Positions 17,219 through 26,289 of a DNA stretch of 64,000 bases are shown in pieces. The translations under genes were made by a program, and so were the position numbers. The stretch comes from Streptomyces coryli (lineage in GTDB: Bacteria; Actinomycetota; Actinomycetes; Streptomycetales; Streptomycetaceae): contig NZ_JAAKZV010000017.1 of assembly GCF_011044975.1 (NCBI RefSeq), positions 1 through 64,000 on the forward strand, given 5' to 3'. The notes under the pieces were generated by a model that saw nothing but the letters and a program-made list of their open reading frames with translations, searched no databases and was not told where the DNA came from. Every line of letters starts with the position of its first letter. The stretch's first letter is position 1.

Positions 17219-18162
17219 GTCCGCTCCCGTACGCGTGGGTCGATGACCGCGTAGACGACGTCGCTCAGCAGCTGCAGCGCGATGAAGACGGTCACGGCGA
17301 GCAGCAGCAGCGCCTGGACGAGGGGGTAGTCGCGGGCGCTCGCGGCCGTGACGAGGGTCTGGCCGAGGCCCGCCCAGGCGAAGATGGACTCGACGATGAC
17401 GGCGCCGCCGAGCAGGTGCCCGATCTGGATGCCGAGCACGGTGACGACGGGGCCGACGGCGTTCGGCAGTCCGTGCCGCAGCACGAGGCGTTTCGCCGAC
17501 AGGCCGCGCATCCGGGAGGCGAAGTAGTGCTCCTCCTGGAAGACCCGCTGCAGCGAGGCGGTGAGGAAGCGGGCCAGGACGGCCGCGGCGGGCAGCGCCA
17601 GGCAGATCGCGGGCAGCAGCAGGAACTGGAAGCCGGCTACCGGGTCGTCGAAGACGGAGACGTAGCCGCCGGGCGGCAGCAGCCGCAGGCCGACGGAGAA
17701 GATCAGCACCAGCACGACGCCGGTGACGTACGGCGGCACGGACAGCATCACGACGTTCAGCCCGGACAGCAGGGACCGCAGCCGGCCGGTGCGGGCGAGC
17801 GCCTGGGCCAAGCCCAGCGGGAAGGCGATGAGGACGGCGAGCAGCAGCGCGCAGAGCGTGAGCGTGCCGGTGTTGCCGAGGCCGCGCATCACCAGGTCGG
17901 AGACCGGTGCCTTGCTGACGAAGGAGGTGGCGAAGTCGCCCTGCAGCGCGTCGCCGAGCCAGGAGAAGTACTGGGCGGTCAGCGACCGGTCGAGGCCCAT
18001 GTCGTGGCGTACGGAGGCGATGACCTCGGGTCCGGCGTCGGGCCCGGCGACGGTGGCGGCCGGGTCGCCCGGGGCGAGCCGCAGCACGGCGAAGACCGGG
18101 ATGGTGGCGAGCAGCAGCACGATCACGGCGGACGGCAGCCTGCGCAGCACGTAGCGGAGCAT
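17215..18162 (-). CDS. ABC importer permease, DppB-like
   Basis: The 315-residue membrane protein begins M-L-R-Y-V-L-R-R-L-P, the usual DppB/OppB start, and contains P-G-D-P-A in the first periplasmic loop and about six membrane spans. It pairs with the DppC-like permease. Only four bases separate it from the binding-protein stop upstream in the operon. Confidence 0.9.
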   Translation of the reverse strand: MLRYVLRRLPSAVIVLLLATIPVFAVLRLAPGDPAATVAGPDAGPEVIASVRHDMGLDRSLTAQYFSWLGDALQGDFATSFVSKAPVSDLVMRGLGNTGTLTLCALLLAVLIAFPLGLAQALARTGRLRSLLSGLNVVMLSVPPYVTGVVLVLIFSVGLRLLPPGGYVSVFDDPVAGFQFLLLPAICLALPAAAVLARFLTASLQRVFQEEHYFASRMRGLSAKRLVLRHGLPNAVGPVVTVLGIQIGHLLGGAVIVESIFAWAGLGQTLVTAASARDYPLVQALLLLAVTVFIALQLLSDVVYAVIDPRVRERT

Positions 18163-18166
18163 CCGA

Positions 18167-19714
18167 TCAGCCCTCCGCCAGGTAGGCGTCGTCCAGGATC
18201 AGGTCGTTGAACATGTTGTAGCGGTAGCCCTTCAGGGACCTGCTGACGGAGTACGTCATCGAGCTGCTGACCAGGTCGATGACGAACTGCTGGTCCAGGA
18301 GGAAGTCGGTGACCTCGCCGTAGACCGCCGCGGCCGCCTTCTCGTCGGTGGCCTTCCAGGCGCGCTGGGCGAGCCGGCGGTAGCGGGCGTCGGTGAAATT
18401 GGAGGCGTTCTTCTGGGCGTTGAAGGGATAGGCGCCGTTGAGCAGGGTGGCCGGGTTGAGCTGGCCGAAGCCGTGGCCGCCGATCCACAGACCTGGAAAG
18501 GAGGCGGTGTTCAGCCGCTGCTGGAACTCGGCCGGCTGCAGCGGCTCGATGCGGGTGTCGAGGCCGATCTCGCGCAGCCCGTCCTGGACGATCTCGGCGA
18601 TGGAGCGGGGGCCGCCGGGCTCGTTGCCGTTGATGGTGAGCTGCAGCCGGGCGCCACGTGCCCCCGCGTCGGCGATGAGCTCGCGGGCGCGGTCGAGATC
18701 GCGGTGGTAGTGCCCGGCGGCCTCGCGGTCGTACGCGGGTGAGGTGGGCGTCCAGGGGACGGAGGTGATGACGCCGACGCCGGCCATGCCCATGTCCCGG
18801 ATCCGCTCGCGGTCGACGGACCAGGCGATGGCCTGCCGGACCCGCTTGTCGTCGAGCGGCTGCCGCTTGACGTTGCAGCCGATGTACTGGCCGTTGTCGC
18901 GGGTGTCGACCTCGACCAGACGAAGGCGGTCGTCGGCCTGGACGTTGCGGCCGTTGCTGGGGTTGAGCGCGTAACCGACGTGGGTCTGGCCGCTCTGCAG
19001 GGAGGCGACGATGGCCTGCTGCTGGGTGATGATGCGCAGCTCGACGTCGTCGAGATACGGGCGTCCCGGCTGCCAGTAGCGGGGGTTGCGGGTGAAGCGG
19101 ACGGCGACGCCCGGGTCGTAGCCGGCGAAGCGGAAGGCGCCGGTGCCGTTGAGCTCCTTGCCCGCTTCCAGATCGGGTATCGACTCGTGGTCGAAGATCA
19201 GCATGATCTCGCACAGGTCGAAGAAGTTGCTGATGCCGTGGGCGAGGCGGAGGGTGATCTCGTTACGGCCGGTGACCTCGGCGTCCTTGATGGCGGAGGC
19301 GGCGGAGGCGAGCTGGCCCGGTACGCCCTTCTTGCTCGCCTGATAGGCGATGTTCTCGGCGACGTCCTTCGGTCCGAAGGGCCGGCCCGAGTGGAAGCGG
19401 ACGTCGTCGCGCAGCCGGAGCACGACCGTGCGGCCGCCGTCGGTGACCTGCCAGTCGGTGGCCAGCTGGGGGCGGGGGCGCAGGGTCTTGTGGTCGTATT
19501 CGGTGAGGGTGTTGAAGACCAGGCGGGGCCAGGAGATGTTCGGGGTGTTCTGCTGCCGCAGGGTCGGCAGGTTGAGGTCGCCGACCTGCGCCATCTTCAG
19601 ACTGCCGCCGCGTCTGCGGCCGCCGTCGCCGCGGCCGACCTGCTGGGCGACGGGAGTGCATCCGGCCACGGCAGCGGCTGCCGCACCCAGGAGCAGACGT
19701 CGCGACGGCTGCAT
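18167..19714 (-). CDS. ABC importer substrate-binding lipoprotein, family 5
   Basis: The 515-residue protein is a family 5 extracellular solute-binding protein (DppA/OppA type). Its signal peptide has a twin arginine (S-R-R-L-L-L-G) and a lipobox ending in V-A-G-C, so it may be a Tat-exported lipoprotein. The L-A-T-D-W-Q-V-T-D-G-G-R-T-V segment is typical of the family. ATG 19714 follows GGAGGAGGG. It is first in the operon and divergent from a LacI regulator, which suggests an oligosaccharide or glycoside ligand more than a dipeptide; family 5 proteins can bind either. Confidence 0.88.
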   Translation of the reverse strand: MQPSRRLLLGAAAAAVAGCTPVAQQVGRGDGGRRRGGSLKMAQVGDLNLPTLRQQNTPNISWPRLVFNTLTEYDHKTLRPRPQLATDWQVTDGGRTVVLRLRDDVRFHSGRPFGPKDVAENIAYQASKKGVPGQLASAASAIKDAEVTGRNEITLRLAHGISNFFDLCEIMLIFDHESIPDLEAGKELNGTGAFRFAGYDPGVAVRFTRNPRYWQPGRPYLDDVELRIITQQQAIVASLQSGQTHVGYALNPSNGRNVQADDRLRLVEVDTRDNGQYIGCNVKRQPLDDKRVRQAIAWSVDRERIRDMGMAGVGVITSVPWTPTSPAYDREAAGHYHRDLDRARELIADAGARGARLQLTINGNEPGGPRSIAEIVQDGLREIGLDTRIEPLQPAEFQQRLNTASFPGLWIGGHGFGQLNPATLLNGAYPFNAQKNASNFTDARYRRLAQRAWKATDEKAAAAVYGEVTDFLLDQQFVIDLVSSSMTYSVSRSLKGYRYNMFNDLILDDAYLAEG

Positions 19715-19789
19715 GGGACCCTCCTCCACCTTGGCGTGAACGAGCACCACACACCAAAGCAGCGGCCGGAATGGGAGGCAATACCTGTG

Positions 19790-19808
19790 AAGGTAATCGA
19801 TTAACCTT
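19790..19808. promoter_or_regulatory. Predicted LacI-type operator
   Basis: A perfect 10-bp palindrome TAATCGATTA (19794-19803) with a central CG is flanked by AAGG and ACCTT, forming a slightly bulged longer inverted repeat. LacI-family operators typically have such a central CG palindrome. It lies between the binding-protein gene (start 19714) and the LacI gene (start 19914). A related AT-rich sequence GGTTAAACGA lies at 19887-19896. Confidence 0.6.
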
Positions 19809-19913
19809 GCCCGTCAATCGCGTCTGGAACAGCAGGGTTTGTGCTGCTATGAGCCCGCCCATCCCTTGACGGCGGCCGACGCAGTCGGTTAAACGAATAA
19901 GGTGCAGCAGCCG

Positions 19914-20927
19914 ATGAAGCGTGTTCGCCCCACGGCCCGTGATGTCGCGGAGCTCGCCGGGGTCTCCGTCGCCACCGTCTCGCATGTCGTCAACGGCCGT
20001 GGCGGCCGTTTCGGCGCGGACACCCGCGACCGGGTTCTGGCCGCCGTCAGCGAGCTCGGCTACGCCCCCAACAGCTCCGCCCGCGGCCTGCGCAGACAGC
20101 GCACCGACCAGGTCGCGCTGCTCGTCGGCTCCATCGGCGTCCCCGCCAACGACCGCCTCACCGCGCAGCTCCACGAGGCCGCCGACGCCGCCGGATACGG
20201 CGTCCTGACGCTGCTCGTGGACTCCGAGCTGCGCGCCCGGCACGCCCTGGACCTGCTGCACCGCGGCATCGCGGACGGCGCCGTGATCTCCGACCCGTAT
20301 CACTGCCTGGACGACGACCGGCTGGCCTCGCTCGCCCACCACCTGTCCATGGTGGTCATGGACAACACCGTGGCCCCCGATGGCTTCGACGTGCTGCGCA
20401 TGCGCGAGCTGGCGGCCTGCGCGGAAGGGCTCGACCAGCTCATCGGCGGCCGCCGGCGGCGGGTCGCGTTCATCGGGCACCACTCCGACCTGCTCGACAC
20501 CGGCCGCCCGTCCGAGCGTTACACCGCCTACACCCAGGCGCTCGAACGGCACGGTCTGGAGCGGGACGAGCGGCTCGTCGTGTCCGGCGCCGACGACCGT
20601 TCGCTGAGCTACTGGGCGATGACCGGCCTGCTGCAGCTGGCCGACCCGCCGGACGCGGTGTTCTGCGCCTCCGACCGGGCCGCGGTGTCGGCGATCTGGG
20701 CGATACGGGACGCTGGCATGTCGGTGCCCTCTGACGTCGCGGTGCTCGGGGCCGGGAACATCAAGGAGGGCCTGATCACCCGCCCCGCGCTCTCCACGGT
20801 CGGCCTGCCGCACCTCGACTTCGGCGAGGTGGTGCGGCTGCTCTTCGAGCGGCTGGCGGCGCTGGAGCCGCTGCCCGGCCGCGAGGTCGTGAAGGAGTGG
20901 GCCTTCATCCCCCGAGGTTCTACGTAA
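19914..20927 (+). CDS. LacI-family transcriptional regulator
   Basis: The 337-residue protein has a LacI helix-turn-helix at its N terminus (A-R-D-V-A-E-L-A-G-V-S-V-A-T-V-S, about residues 8-23) with a hinge helix, then a periplasmic-binding-protein-like sensor domain with C-A-S-D-R-A-A near residue 250. It likely represses the divergent Dpp-type importer and perhaps the sulfatase that follows 65 bases downstream, with an imported sugar as inducer. ATG 19914 is preferred, though GTG 19902 in the same frame is possible. Confidence 0.88.
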   Translation: MKRVRPTARDVAELAGVSVATVSHVVNGRGGRFGADTRDRVLAAVSELGYAPNSSARGLRRQRTDQVALLVGSIGVPANDRLTAQLHEAADAAGYGVLTLLVDSELRARHALDLLHRGIADGAVISDPYHCLDDDRLASLAHHLSMVVMDNTVAPDGFDVLRMRELAACAEGLDQLIGGRRRRVAFIGHHSDLLDTGRPSERYTAYTQALERHGLERDERLVVSGADDRSLSYWAMTGLLQLADPPDAVFCASDRAAVSAIWAIRDAGMSVPSDVAVLGAGNIKEGLITRPALSTVGLPHLDFGEVVRLLFERLAALEPLPGREVVKEWAFIPRGST

Positions 20928-20992
20928 CACCCGTCGCGCTACACCCGCCGCGGTCCCGCGCACAGCACCGTAAGCAACCGAAAGGACACCGC

Positions 20993-22399
20993 ATGCCGTC
21001 CAGGCGCCCCAATGTCATCGTCGTCTTCACCGACCAGCAGCGCTGGGACACGACGGGGGCGCACGGCAATCCGCTCGGCCTGACGCCCGAGTTCGACCGG
21101 ATGGCGCGCACCGGCACGCACGCGGTGCAGGCCTGCACGCCGCAGCCGGTGTGCGCGCCGGCCCGGGCGGCGCTGCAGACGGGGCAGTACCCGACGACCA
21201 ACGGCGTCTTCCGCAACGGCCTCACGCTCGCCGAGGACGCCCGCACCCTCGCCCACCACTTCGGGGACGCGGGCTATACCACCGGCTACATCGGCAAGTG
21301 GCACCTCGCGGACGACGATCCGGTCCCGGCCCACCAGCGCGGCGGCTACGACCACTGGCTGGGCGCGAACACCCTCGAGTTCACCTCGGAGGCGTACAAG
21401 ACGGTGATGTACGACGAGGACGGCGAGCCGGTGCGGCTGCCCGGCTACAGGGCCGATGCGATCTTCGACGCGGCGATACGCTTCGCCGCCGACCACCACG
21501 AGGAGCCGTTCTACCTCTTCTGCTCGCTGATCGAGCCGCACCACCAGAACGAGGTCGACTCCTACCCGGCCCCGGACGGCTACGCCGAGCGCTACCAGGG
21601 CCGCTGGATGCCCGCGGACCTGGCCGCGCTGTCGGCGGACCCCGCCAACTCCAGCACCGCGCACCGCCACATGGGCGGCTACCTCGGCCAGATCCGCCGC
21701 GTCGACGAGGGCCTGGGCCGGCTGCTGGACGCGCTGCGCAGCATGGACCTCCTCGACGACACGATCGTGGCCTTCACCTCCGACCACGGCAGCCACTTCA
21801 AGACCCGCAACTCCGAGTACAAGCGCTCCTGCCACGACGGCTCGGTGCGGGTGCCGCTCGCCGTGCGCGGCCCGGGCTTCGAAGGCGGCCGCGCGATCGA
21901 TACGCCGGTCTCGACCGTCGATCTGCCGCCGACGCTGCTGGACGCCGCCGGTCTCGGGGTGCCGGCGGAGATGCAGGGCCGCTCCTTCCTGCCGCTGGTC
22001 CGCGACCCGGGTGCGCAGTGGCCGGACGATGTGCTGATCCAGGTGAGCGAGTCGGAGTGCGGGCGGGCGCTGCGGACGTCGCGGTGGAAGTACTACGTGA
22101 GCGCGCCGGACGCCGATGCCTGGGAGCAGCCCGCGGCCGCGGAATACCGGGAGGCGGCGCTGTACGACCTGGCGCACGATCCGTACGAGCTGGACAACCT
22201 CGCCGGACTCGTCTCCCACCGCGAGCTGGCGGACGGCCTGCGCGACCGCCTCGTCGAGCGGCTGGTCGCGGCCGGCGAGGCGGCGCCGCGGATCGATCCC
22301 GCGCCCGTACGGACGCATCCGCAGCGCCGGGTGGACCCCACCGTGCACTCCTTCAAGCTCGACGGGGTCCGCTTCGGGCATCAGCAGCGGGCGCGCTGA
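20993..22399 (+). CDS. Type I sulfatase (formylglycine-dependent), cytoplasmic
   Basis: The 468-residue protein is an alkaline-phosphatase-fold sulfatase. The formylglycine site is C-A-P-A-R with Cys54 and Arg58, inside P-V-C-A-P-A-R-A-A-L-Q-T-G. The metal-binding N-V-I-V-V-F-T-D-Q-Q-R segment lies at the N terminus, and F-T-S-D-H-G-S-H and G-K-W-H supply further active-site residues. No signal peptide is present, so it would act on an imported sulfate ester in the cytoplasm. Cys54 must be converted to formylglycine by an enzyme encoded elsewhere. AAAGGA precedes ATG 20993. It follows the LacI gene on the same strand. Confidence 0.87.
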   Translation: MPSRRPNVIVVFTDQQRWDTTGAHGNPLGLTPEFDRMARTGTHAVQACTPQPVCAPARAALQTGQYPTTNGVFRNGLTLAEDARTLAHHFGDAGYTTGYIGKWHLADDDPVPAHQRGGYDHWLGANTLEFTSEAYKTVMYDEDGEPVRLPGYRADAIFDAAIRFAADHHEEPFYLFCSLIEPHHQNEVDSYPAPDGYAERYQGRWMPADLAALSADPANSSTAHRHMGGYLGQIRRVDEGLGRLLDALRSMDLLDDTIVAFTSDHGSHFKTRNSEYKRSCHDGSVRVPLAVRGPGFEGGRAIDTPVSTVDLPPTLLDAAGLGVPAEMQGRSFLPLVRDPGAQWPDDVLIQVSESECGRALRTSRWKYYVSAPDADAWEQPAAAEYREAALYDLAHDPYELDNLAGLVSHRELADGLRDRLVERLVAAGEAAPRIDPAPVRTHPQRRVDPTVHSFKLDGVRFGHQQRAR

Positions 22400-22400
22400 C

Positions 22401-24422
22401 TCACTCCTCGCGCAGGTCCAGCCAGGCCACCTCCTGCGGGGTCAGGCGCACGCCCAGGCCCGCCATGGAGGTGCGGGTCTCGGAGACCTGGCGCGGGCCG
22501 ATCAGCGGGAAGACCGGGTACGGCTGGTGCAGCAGCCAGGCCAGGGCGATGGCCGTCGGGTGGACGCCGTGCTCGCGGGCGAGCTTGCGGGCGCGGGCCA
22601 GGCGCTCGAAGTTGGCGTCCGAGTAGAAGCAGCGGACCAGTTCGGCGTCGCTGGTGTCGTCGGGCCGGGCCCGGCCGGTGAAGAAGCCGCGCGCCTGGCT
22701 GGACCACGGGAACAGCGCCACGTCCCGCTCCCGCAGCCACTGCTGCGCCTCCGGGTCGCCTACGTGCCGGCAGCCGTCCCAGGGCAGCGCCTGGGCGCGG
22801 GCCAGGCTGAGGTGGTTGCTCAGCACGGTGAAGGGCTGCCGGCCGTTGGCGCGCGCCCACTCGTTGGCCTCGTCGAAGCGCTCGGTGCTCCAGTTGGAGC
22901 CGCCGTAGACGCCGATCCGGCCGGCGCGGCGGTGCTCGTCGAGGACGTCCACGAACTCCCCCGCCGGGATGTCGGGGTTGTCGCGGTGCATCAGATAGAT
23001 GTCGACGTGGTCGGTGCCCAGCCGCTCCAGGCTGGTGTGCAGCTGGCGGCTCAGCGATTCCGGGTCGCAGTGCGGGGTGTGCGCGCCCTTGCCGAGCACC
23101 ACCACGTCGTCGCGTACGCCGCGGGCCCGCATCCAGCGGCCGAGCTGCTCCTCGAGCCGGCCGCTGCCGTAGATGAACGCCGTGTCGAAGGCCGTGCCCC
23201 CGCGTTCGAAGAAGTCGTCGAAAACGACCGACGCGTGCACCTGGTCGGTCTGGTTGTCGACGCCGAAGACCAGCCGGGAGATGTCCTTGTCGACACCGGG
23301 GATACGGGCGTGGGCCATGCTCGCGTCGGGGCGGCGGGCCAGCGGACGCCCGGACGCGGTGGGCACCGCCGCTTCCGGGGCCTCGCTGTCGTAGCGCTGG
23401 CCGATGGCCGCCCGCCAGGCGTCCTGGACGGTCAGGTTGCCGAGCGTGTCGGCCCAGCTCATCGCGGGCGCCTGCCGGTCGGCGAGGTGGGCGGCGACGG
23501 TGTCGGCCTCGGCGGCGTAGATGTGCGCCGGCTCGACCTCGATCCGCTGCGGCTCCTCGCCGACCCGGTGCAGGGTCAGCTCGGTGGGCTCGCCGTCGCC
23601 GCAGAACCAGGGGTCGGGCACGTCGAGGTAGCCGCGCGAGCCGTAGACCCGGACCCGGTTGGCGTCGGTGAGCCGGACGCCGGTGCTGACCTGGGCGGTC
23701 AGGCCGCCGGCGAAGTGCAGCGTGGCCACCGCCCACTCGTCCACGCCGGTCTCGCCGACGGTGCCGGCGCCGGTGGTGCGCTCCGGATCCGCGAACGGTG
23801 CCCCGGTGGCGGCGCCGGCCAGCAGCCTGGCCACGGAGACCGGGTAGCCGCCGACGTCGAGGATGCCGCCGCCGGCCAGGACATTGGACAGCACCCGGCT
23901 CTCCGGGGCGAAGGCGGTACCGCCGAACGAGAACTGGGCCTGGATGTGCTGCAGTTCCCCGACCGCGCCGTCGCGCACCAGCTGCGCCAGCCGGGCGGTC
24001 TGCGGGGTGCAGCGGTACATGTACGCCTCCATCAGGAAGACGTCGCTGCGCACGGCCGCCTCGATGACGGCGGTCGCCCAGGCGCGGTTGATCGCCAGGG
24101 GCTTCTCGACGAGCAGATGCTTGCCGGTCTCGGCGGCCCGTATCGCCCACTCGACGTGCTGCGGGTGCGGCGTGGCGATGTAGAGCGCGTCCACGGTGTC
24201 GTCGTCGAGGAGTTCCTGGTACGAGCCGTGCGCGCGCGGTGCGCCGAAGCGGGTCGCGAACGCCTGGGCGGAGTCGGGGGTGCGGCTGCCGACGGCGGCC
24301 AGGGTGCCGGTGCGGGAGTGCGGGAGCTGGCCGGCGAAACGGGCGGCGATGTTGCCGGTGCCCAGAATCCCCCAGGCGACCTGGTCGGCCGCCGGGGGGT
24401 TCGGGTCGGTGCTGTCAGGCAT
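22401..24422 (-). CDS. Fusion: Gfo/Idh/MocA oxidoreductase + aldo/keto reductase
   Basis: The 673-residue protein joins two redox enzymes. Residues about 12-345 form a Gfo/Idh/MocA dehydrogenase with the Rossmann motif G-I-L-G-T-G-N-I-A and the E-K-P catalytic motif at 106-108. Residues about 380-673 form an aldo/keto reductase with the tetrad Asp413, Tyr418, Lys445 and His479. The linker (about 345-380) is proline- and alanine-rich. Both halves use nicotinamide cofactors on sugars or polyols, so the fusion could interconvert two positions of one sugar. It is the last gene of the ABC importer operon, 18 bases after a permease gene, so it probably acts on the imported sugar. Confidence 0.87.
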   Translation of the reverse strand: MPDSTDPNPPAADQVAWGILGTGNIAARFAGQLPHSRTGTLAAVGSRTPDSAQAFATRFGAPRAHGSYQELLDDDTVDALYIATPHPQHVEWAIRAAETGKHLLVEKPLAINRAWATAVIEAAVRSDVFLMEAYMYRCTPQTARLAQLVRDGAVGELQHIQAQFSFGGTAFAPESRVLSNVLAGGGILDVGGYPVSVARLLAGAATGAPFADPERTTGAGTVGETGVDEWAVATLHFAGGLTAQVSTGVRLTDANRVRVYGSRGYLDVPDPWFCGDGEPTELTLHRVGEEPQRIEVEPAHIYAAEADTVAAHLADRQAPAMSWADTLGNLTVQDAWRAAIGQRYDSEAPEAAVPTASGRPLARRPDASMAHARIPGVDKDISRLVFGVDNQTDQVHASVVFDDFFERGGTAFDTAFIYGSGRLEEQLGRWMRARGVRDDVVVLGKGAHTPHCDPESLSRQLHTSLERLGTDHVDIYLMHRDNPDIPAGEFVDVLDEHRRAGRIGVYGGSNWSTERFDEANEWARANGRQPFTVLSNHLSLARAQALPWDGCRHVGDPEAQQWLRERDVALFPWSSQARGFFTGRARPDDTSDAELVRCFYSDANFERLARARKLAREHGVHPTAIALAWLLHQPYPVFPLIGPRQVSETRTSMAGLGVRLTPQEVAWLDLREE

Positions 24423-24440
24423 GCAGCGTGAACCTCTCTG

Positions 24441-25292
24441 TCAGAACTTCATGGCGCCTGCGGCCAGGTTGGCGATGAAGTGGCGGGCGCCGATCAGGAA
24501 GACGCCGATCAGCGGGATCACCGACATGAGCGCGCCGGCGATCACCATCGACTGGTCGGTGGTGTAGATGCCGTTCAGCTGTTGCACGGCCACCTGGAGC
24601 GGGAGCTTGCCGGGGTCGGTCATCACGATCAGCGGCCACAGGTAGTCGTTCCAGATGGTGAAGAAGGTAAAAATGCCGAGGAACGCGAGCCCGGGGCGGA
24701 GCACCGGTAGGCCGACCGTCCACCACTGGCGGAAGAAGCCGGCGCCGTCGACCTTCGCCGCGTGGATGAGCTCGTCGGCGATGGCGCCCTTGGCGTACTG
24801 CCGCATCCAGAAGATGCCGAAGGCGTTCGCCGCGCCCGGCAGGATCAGCGCCTTCAACGATCCCACCCAGCCGAGCCAGGCCAGGGTGACGAACTGCGGC
24901 ACCAGCGCCAGCTGCATCGGGATCATGAAGGTGGCGAGCACGATGGCGAACAGCACGTTGCGCGCGGGGAAGTCGTACTTGGCGAAGGCGAAGGCCGCCA
25001 GGGAGTCGATGAGCAGGACCAGGATCGTGGTGCCGGTGGCGGCCACGATGGTCAGGGCCATCGAGCCCCAGAAGTCGGTCTTGTCCAGGACCTTGCTCAT
25101 GTTCTCCCACAGGTGGGAGCCGGGGACGAGCTTGGGCGGGTAGCTGAAGATGTCCGCCGTGGTGTTCGAGGCCATCACGAACATCCAGTAGAACGGGAAG
25201 ACGGTGATCACCACGCCGAGCATGAGCACGGTGTGGCCGAGCACCAGGCGGACTCTGGACGCTCGGACTCGAAAAGAGGTGTCAGCGCGCAC
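24441..25292 (-). CDS. ABC importer permease, MalG-like
   Basis: The 283-residue membrane protein has about six spans and an EAA-type loop (I-H-A-A-K-V-D-G-A-G, about residues 185-194). The segment F-P-F-Y-W-M-F-V-M-A-S-N near the N terminus marks MalG-like permeases. Its start overlaps the preceding permease gene by 11 bases. It belongs to the second sugar importer, which again lacks its own ATPase gene. Confidence 0.88.
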   Translation of the reverse strand: MRADTSFRVRASRVRLVLGHTVLMLGVVITVFPFYWMFVMASNTTADIFSYPPKLVPGSHLWENMSKVLDKTDFWGSMALTIVAATGTTILVLLIDSLAAFAFAKYDFPARNVLFAIVLATFMIPMQLALVPQFVTLAWLGWVGSLKALILPGAANAFGIFWMRQYAKGAIADELIHAAKVDGAGFFRQWWTVGLPVLRPGLAFLGIFTFFTIWNDYLWPLIVMTDPGKLPLQVAVQQLNGIYTTDQSMVIAGALMSVIPLIGVFLIGARHFIANLAAGAMKF

Positions 25293-26289
25293 GTCGCTTC
25301 CCCTTCCGCTTGTCGGCGGCGAGCTCGTCGCGGCCGCCGATCAGCCGCCAGTTGATGACGGAGAACACGGCGATCAGGATGAACAGCGCCCAGCCGATGG
25401 CGGCGCCGTAGCCGAACCGGTTGAAGATGAACGCCTGTTGATAGAGGTAGAGCACGATGGTGGTCGCCTCGCCGCCCGGGCCGCCGACGTTGCCGGCGGC
25501 GTCGGGGAAGAGCACCTGCGGCTCGGTGAACAGCTGCAGTCCGCCGATGGTGGAGGTGATCGCCACGAAGAGGATCACCGGCCGGAGCATCGGGATGGTG
25601 ATGCGGAAGAAGGTCTGCCGGTTGTTGGCGCCGTCGACCCTCGCCGCCTCGTAGATGTCGCTGGAGATCGCCTGCAGCCCGGCGAGGCAGATGATGGCGT
25701 TGTAGCCGACCCACCGCCAGGTGGTGATGGCCGCGACGGCGACCTTCATCGCCCACGGGTCGGAGAGCCAGCCGACCTCACCCGCGCTGATCGCCCGCAG
25801 CATGTTGTTCAGCAGACCTGAGCTGTTGCTGAAGACCGAGCCGAGGACGAGGGTCATCGCCACGATCGAGGTGATGTTGGGCATGAAGTAGGCCACCCGG
25901 TAGAAGGCCTTGAAGCGCACCGTGGTGTGCAGCGCGTAGGCGATCACCAGGGCCAGGAAGATCATGGGGACGGTGGACAGCACCCAGATGATCAGCGTGT
26001 TGGTAATCGACTGCCAGAAGTCGCCGTCGGTGAGGAGGTAGGCGTAGTTCTCCCAGCCGACGCCCTTCATGTCCCCGATGCCGTCCCAGGACATGAAGGA
26101 CAGGTAGATGGAGTAGCCGACCGGGAAGACGCCGAAGACGGCGAAGAGGAAGAAGAAGGGTGAGACAGCGGCGTACATCGGCCAGTAGCGGCGCCACCCC
26201 GGCAGCGGCCGGGATCCGTCCAGCTCCTTGCCTGCGGTGGCGCGGCGCCGTTCGCCCGCGCTCCCCTGCACGGATTCGGTGACGGCCAT
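25282..26289 (-). CDS. ABC importer permease, MalF-like
   Basis: The 335-residue membrane protein has a charged cytoplasmic N terminus of about 35 residues, six predicted spans and the EAA loop Y-E-A-A-R-V-D-G-A-N-N. It starts directly after the binding-protein stop with no gap, so the two are translationally linked. It forms the channel with the MalG-like partner. Confidence 0.88.
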   Translation of the reverse strand: MAVTESVQGSAGERRRATAGKELDGSRPLPGWRRYWPMYAAVSPFFFLFAVFGVFPVGYSIYLSFMSWDGIGDMKGVGWENYAYLLTDGDFWQSITNTLIIWVLSTVPMIFLALVIAYALHTTVRFKAFYRVAYFMPNITSIVAMTLVLGSVFSNSSGLLNNMLRAISAGEVGWLSDPWAMKVAVAAITTWRWVGYNAIICLAGLQAISSDIYEAARVDGANNRQTFFRITIPMLRPVILFVAITSTIGGLQLFTEPQVLFPDAAGNVGGPGGEATTIVLYLYQQAFIFNRFGYGAAIGWALFILIAVFSVINWRLIGGRDELAADKRKGKRRAR

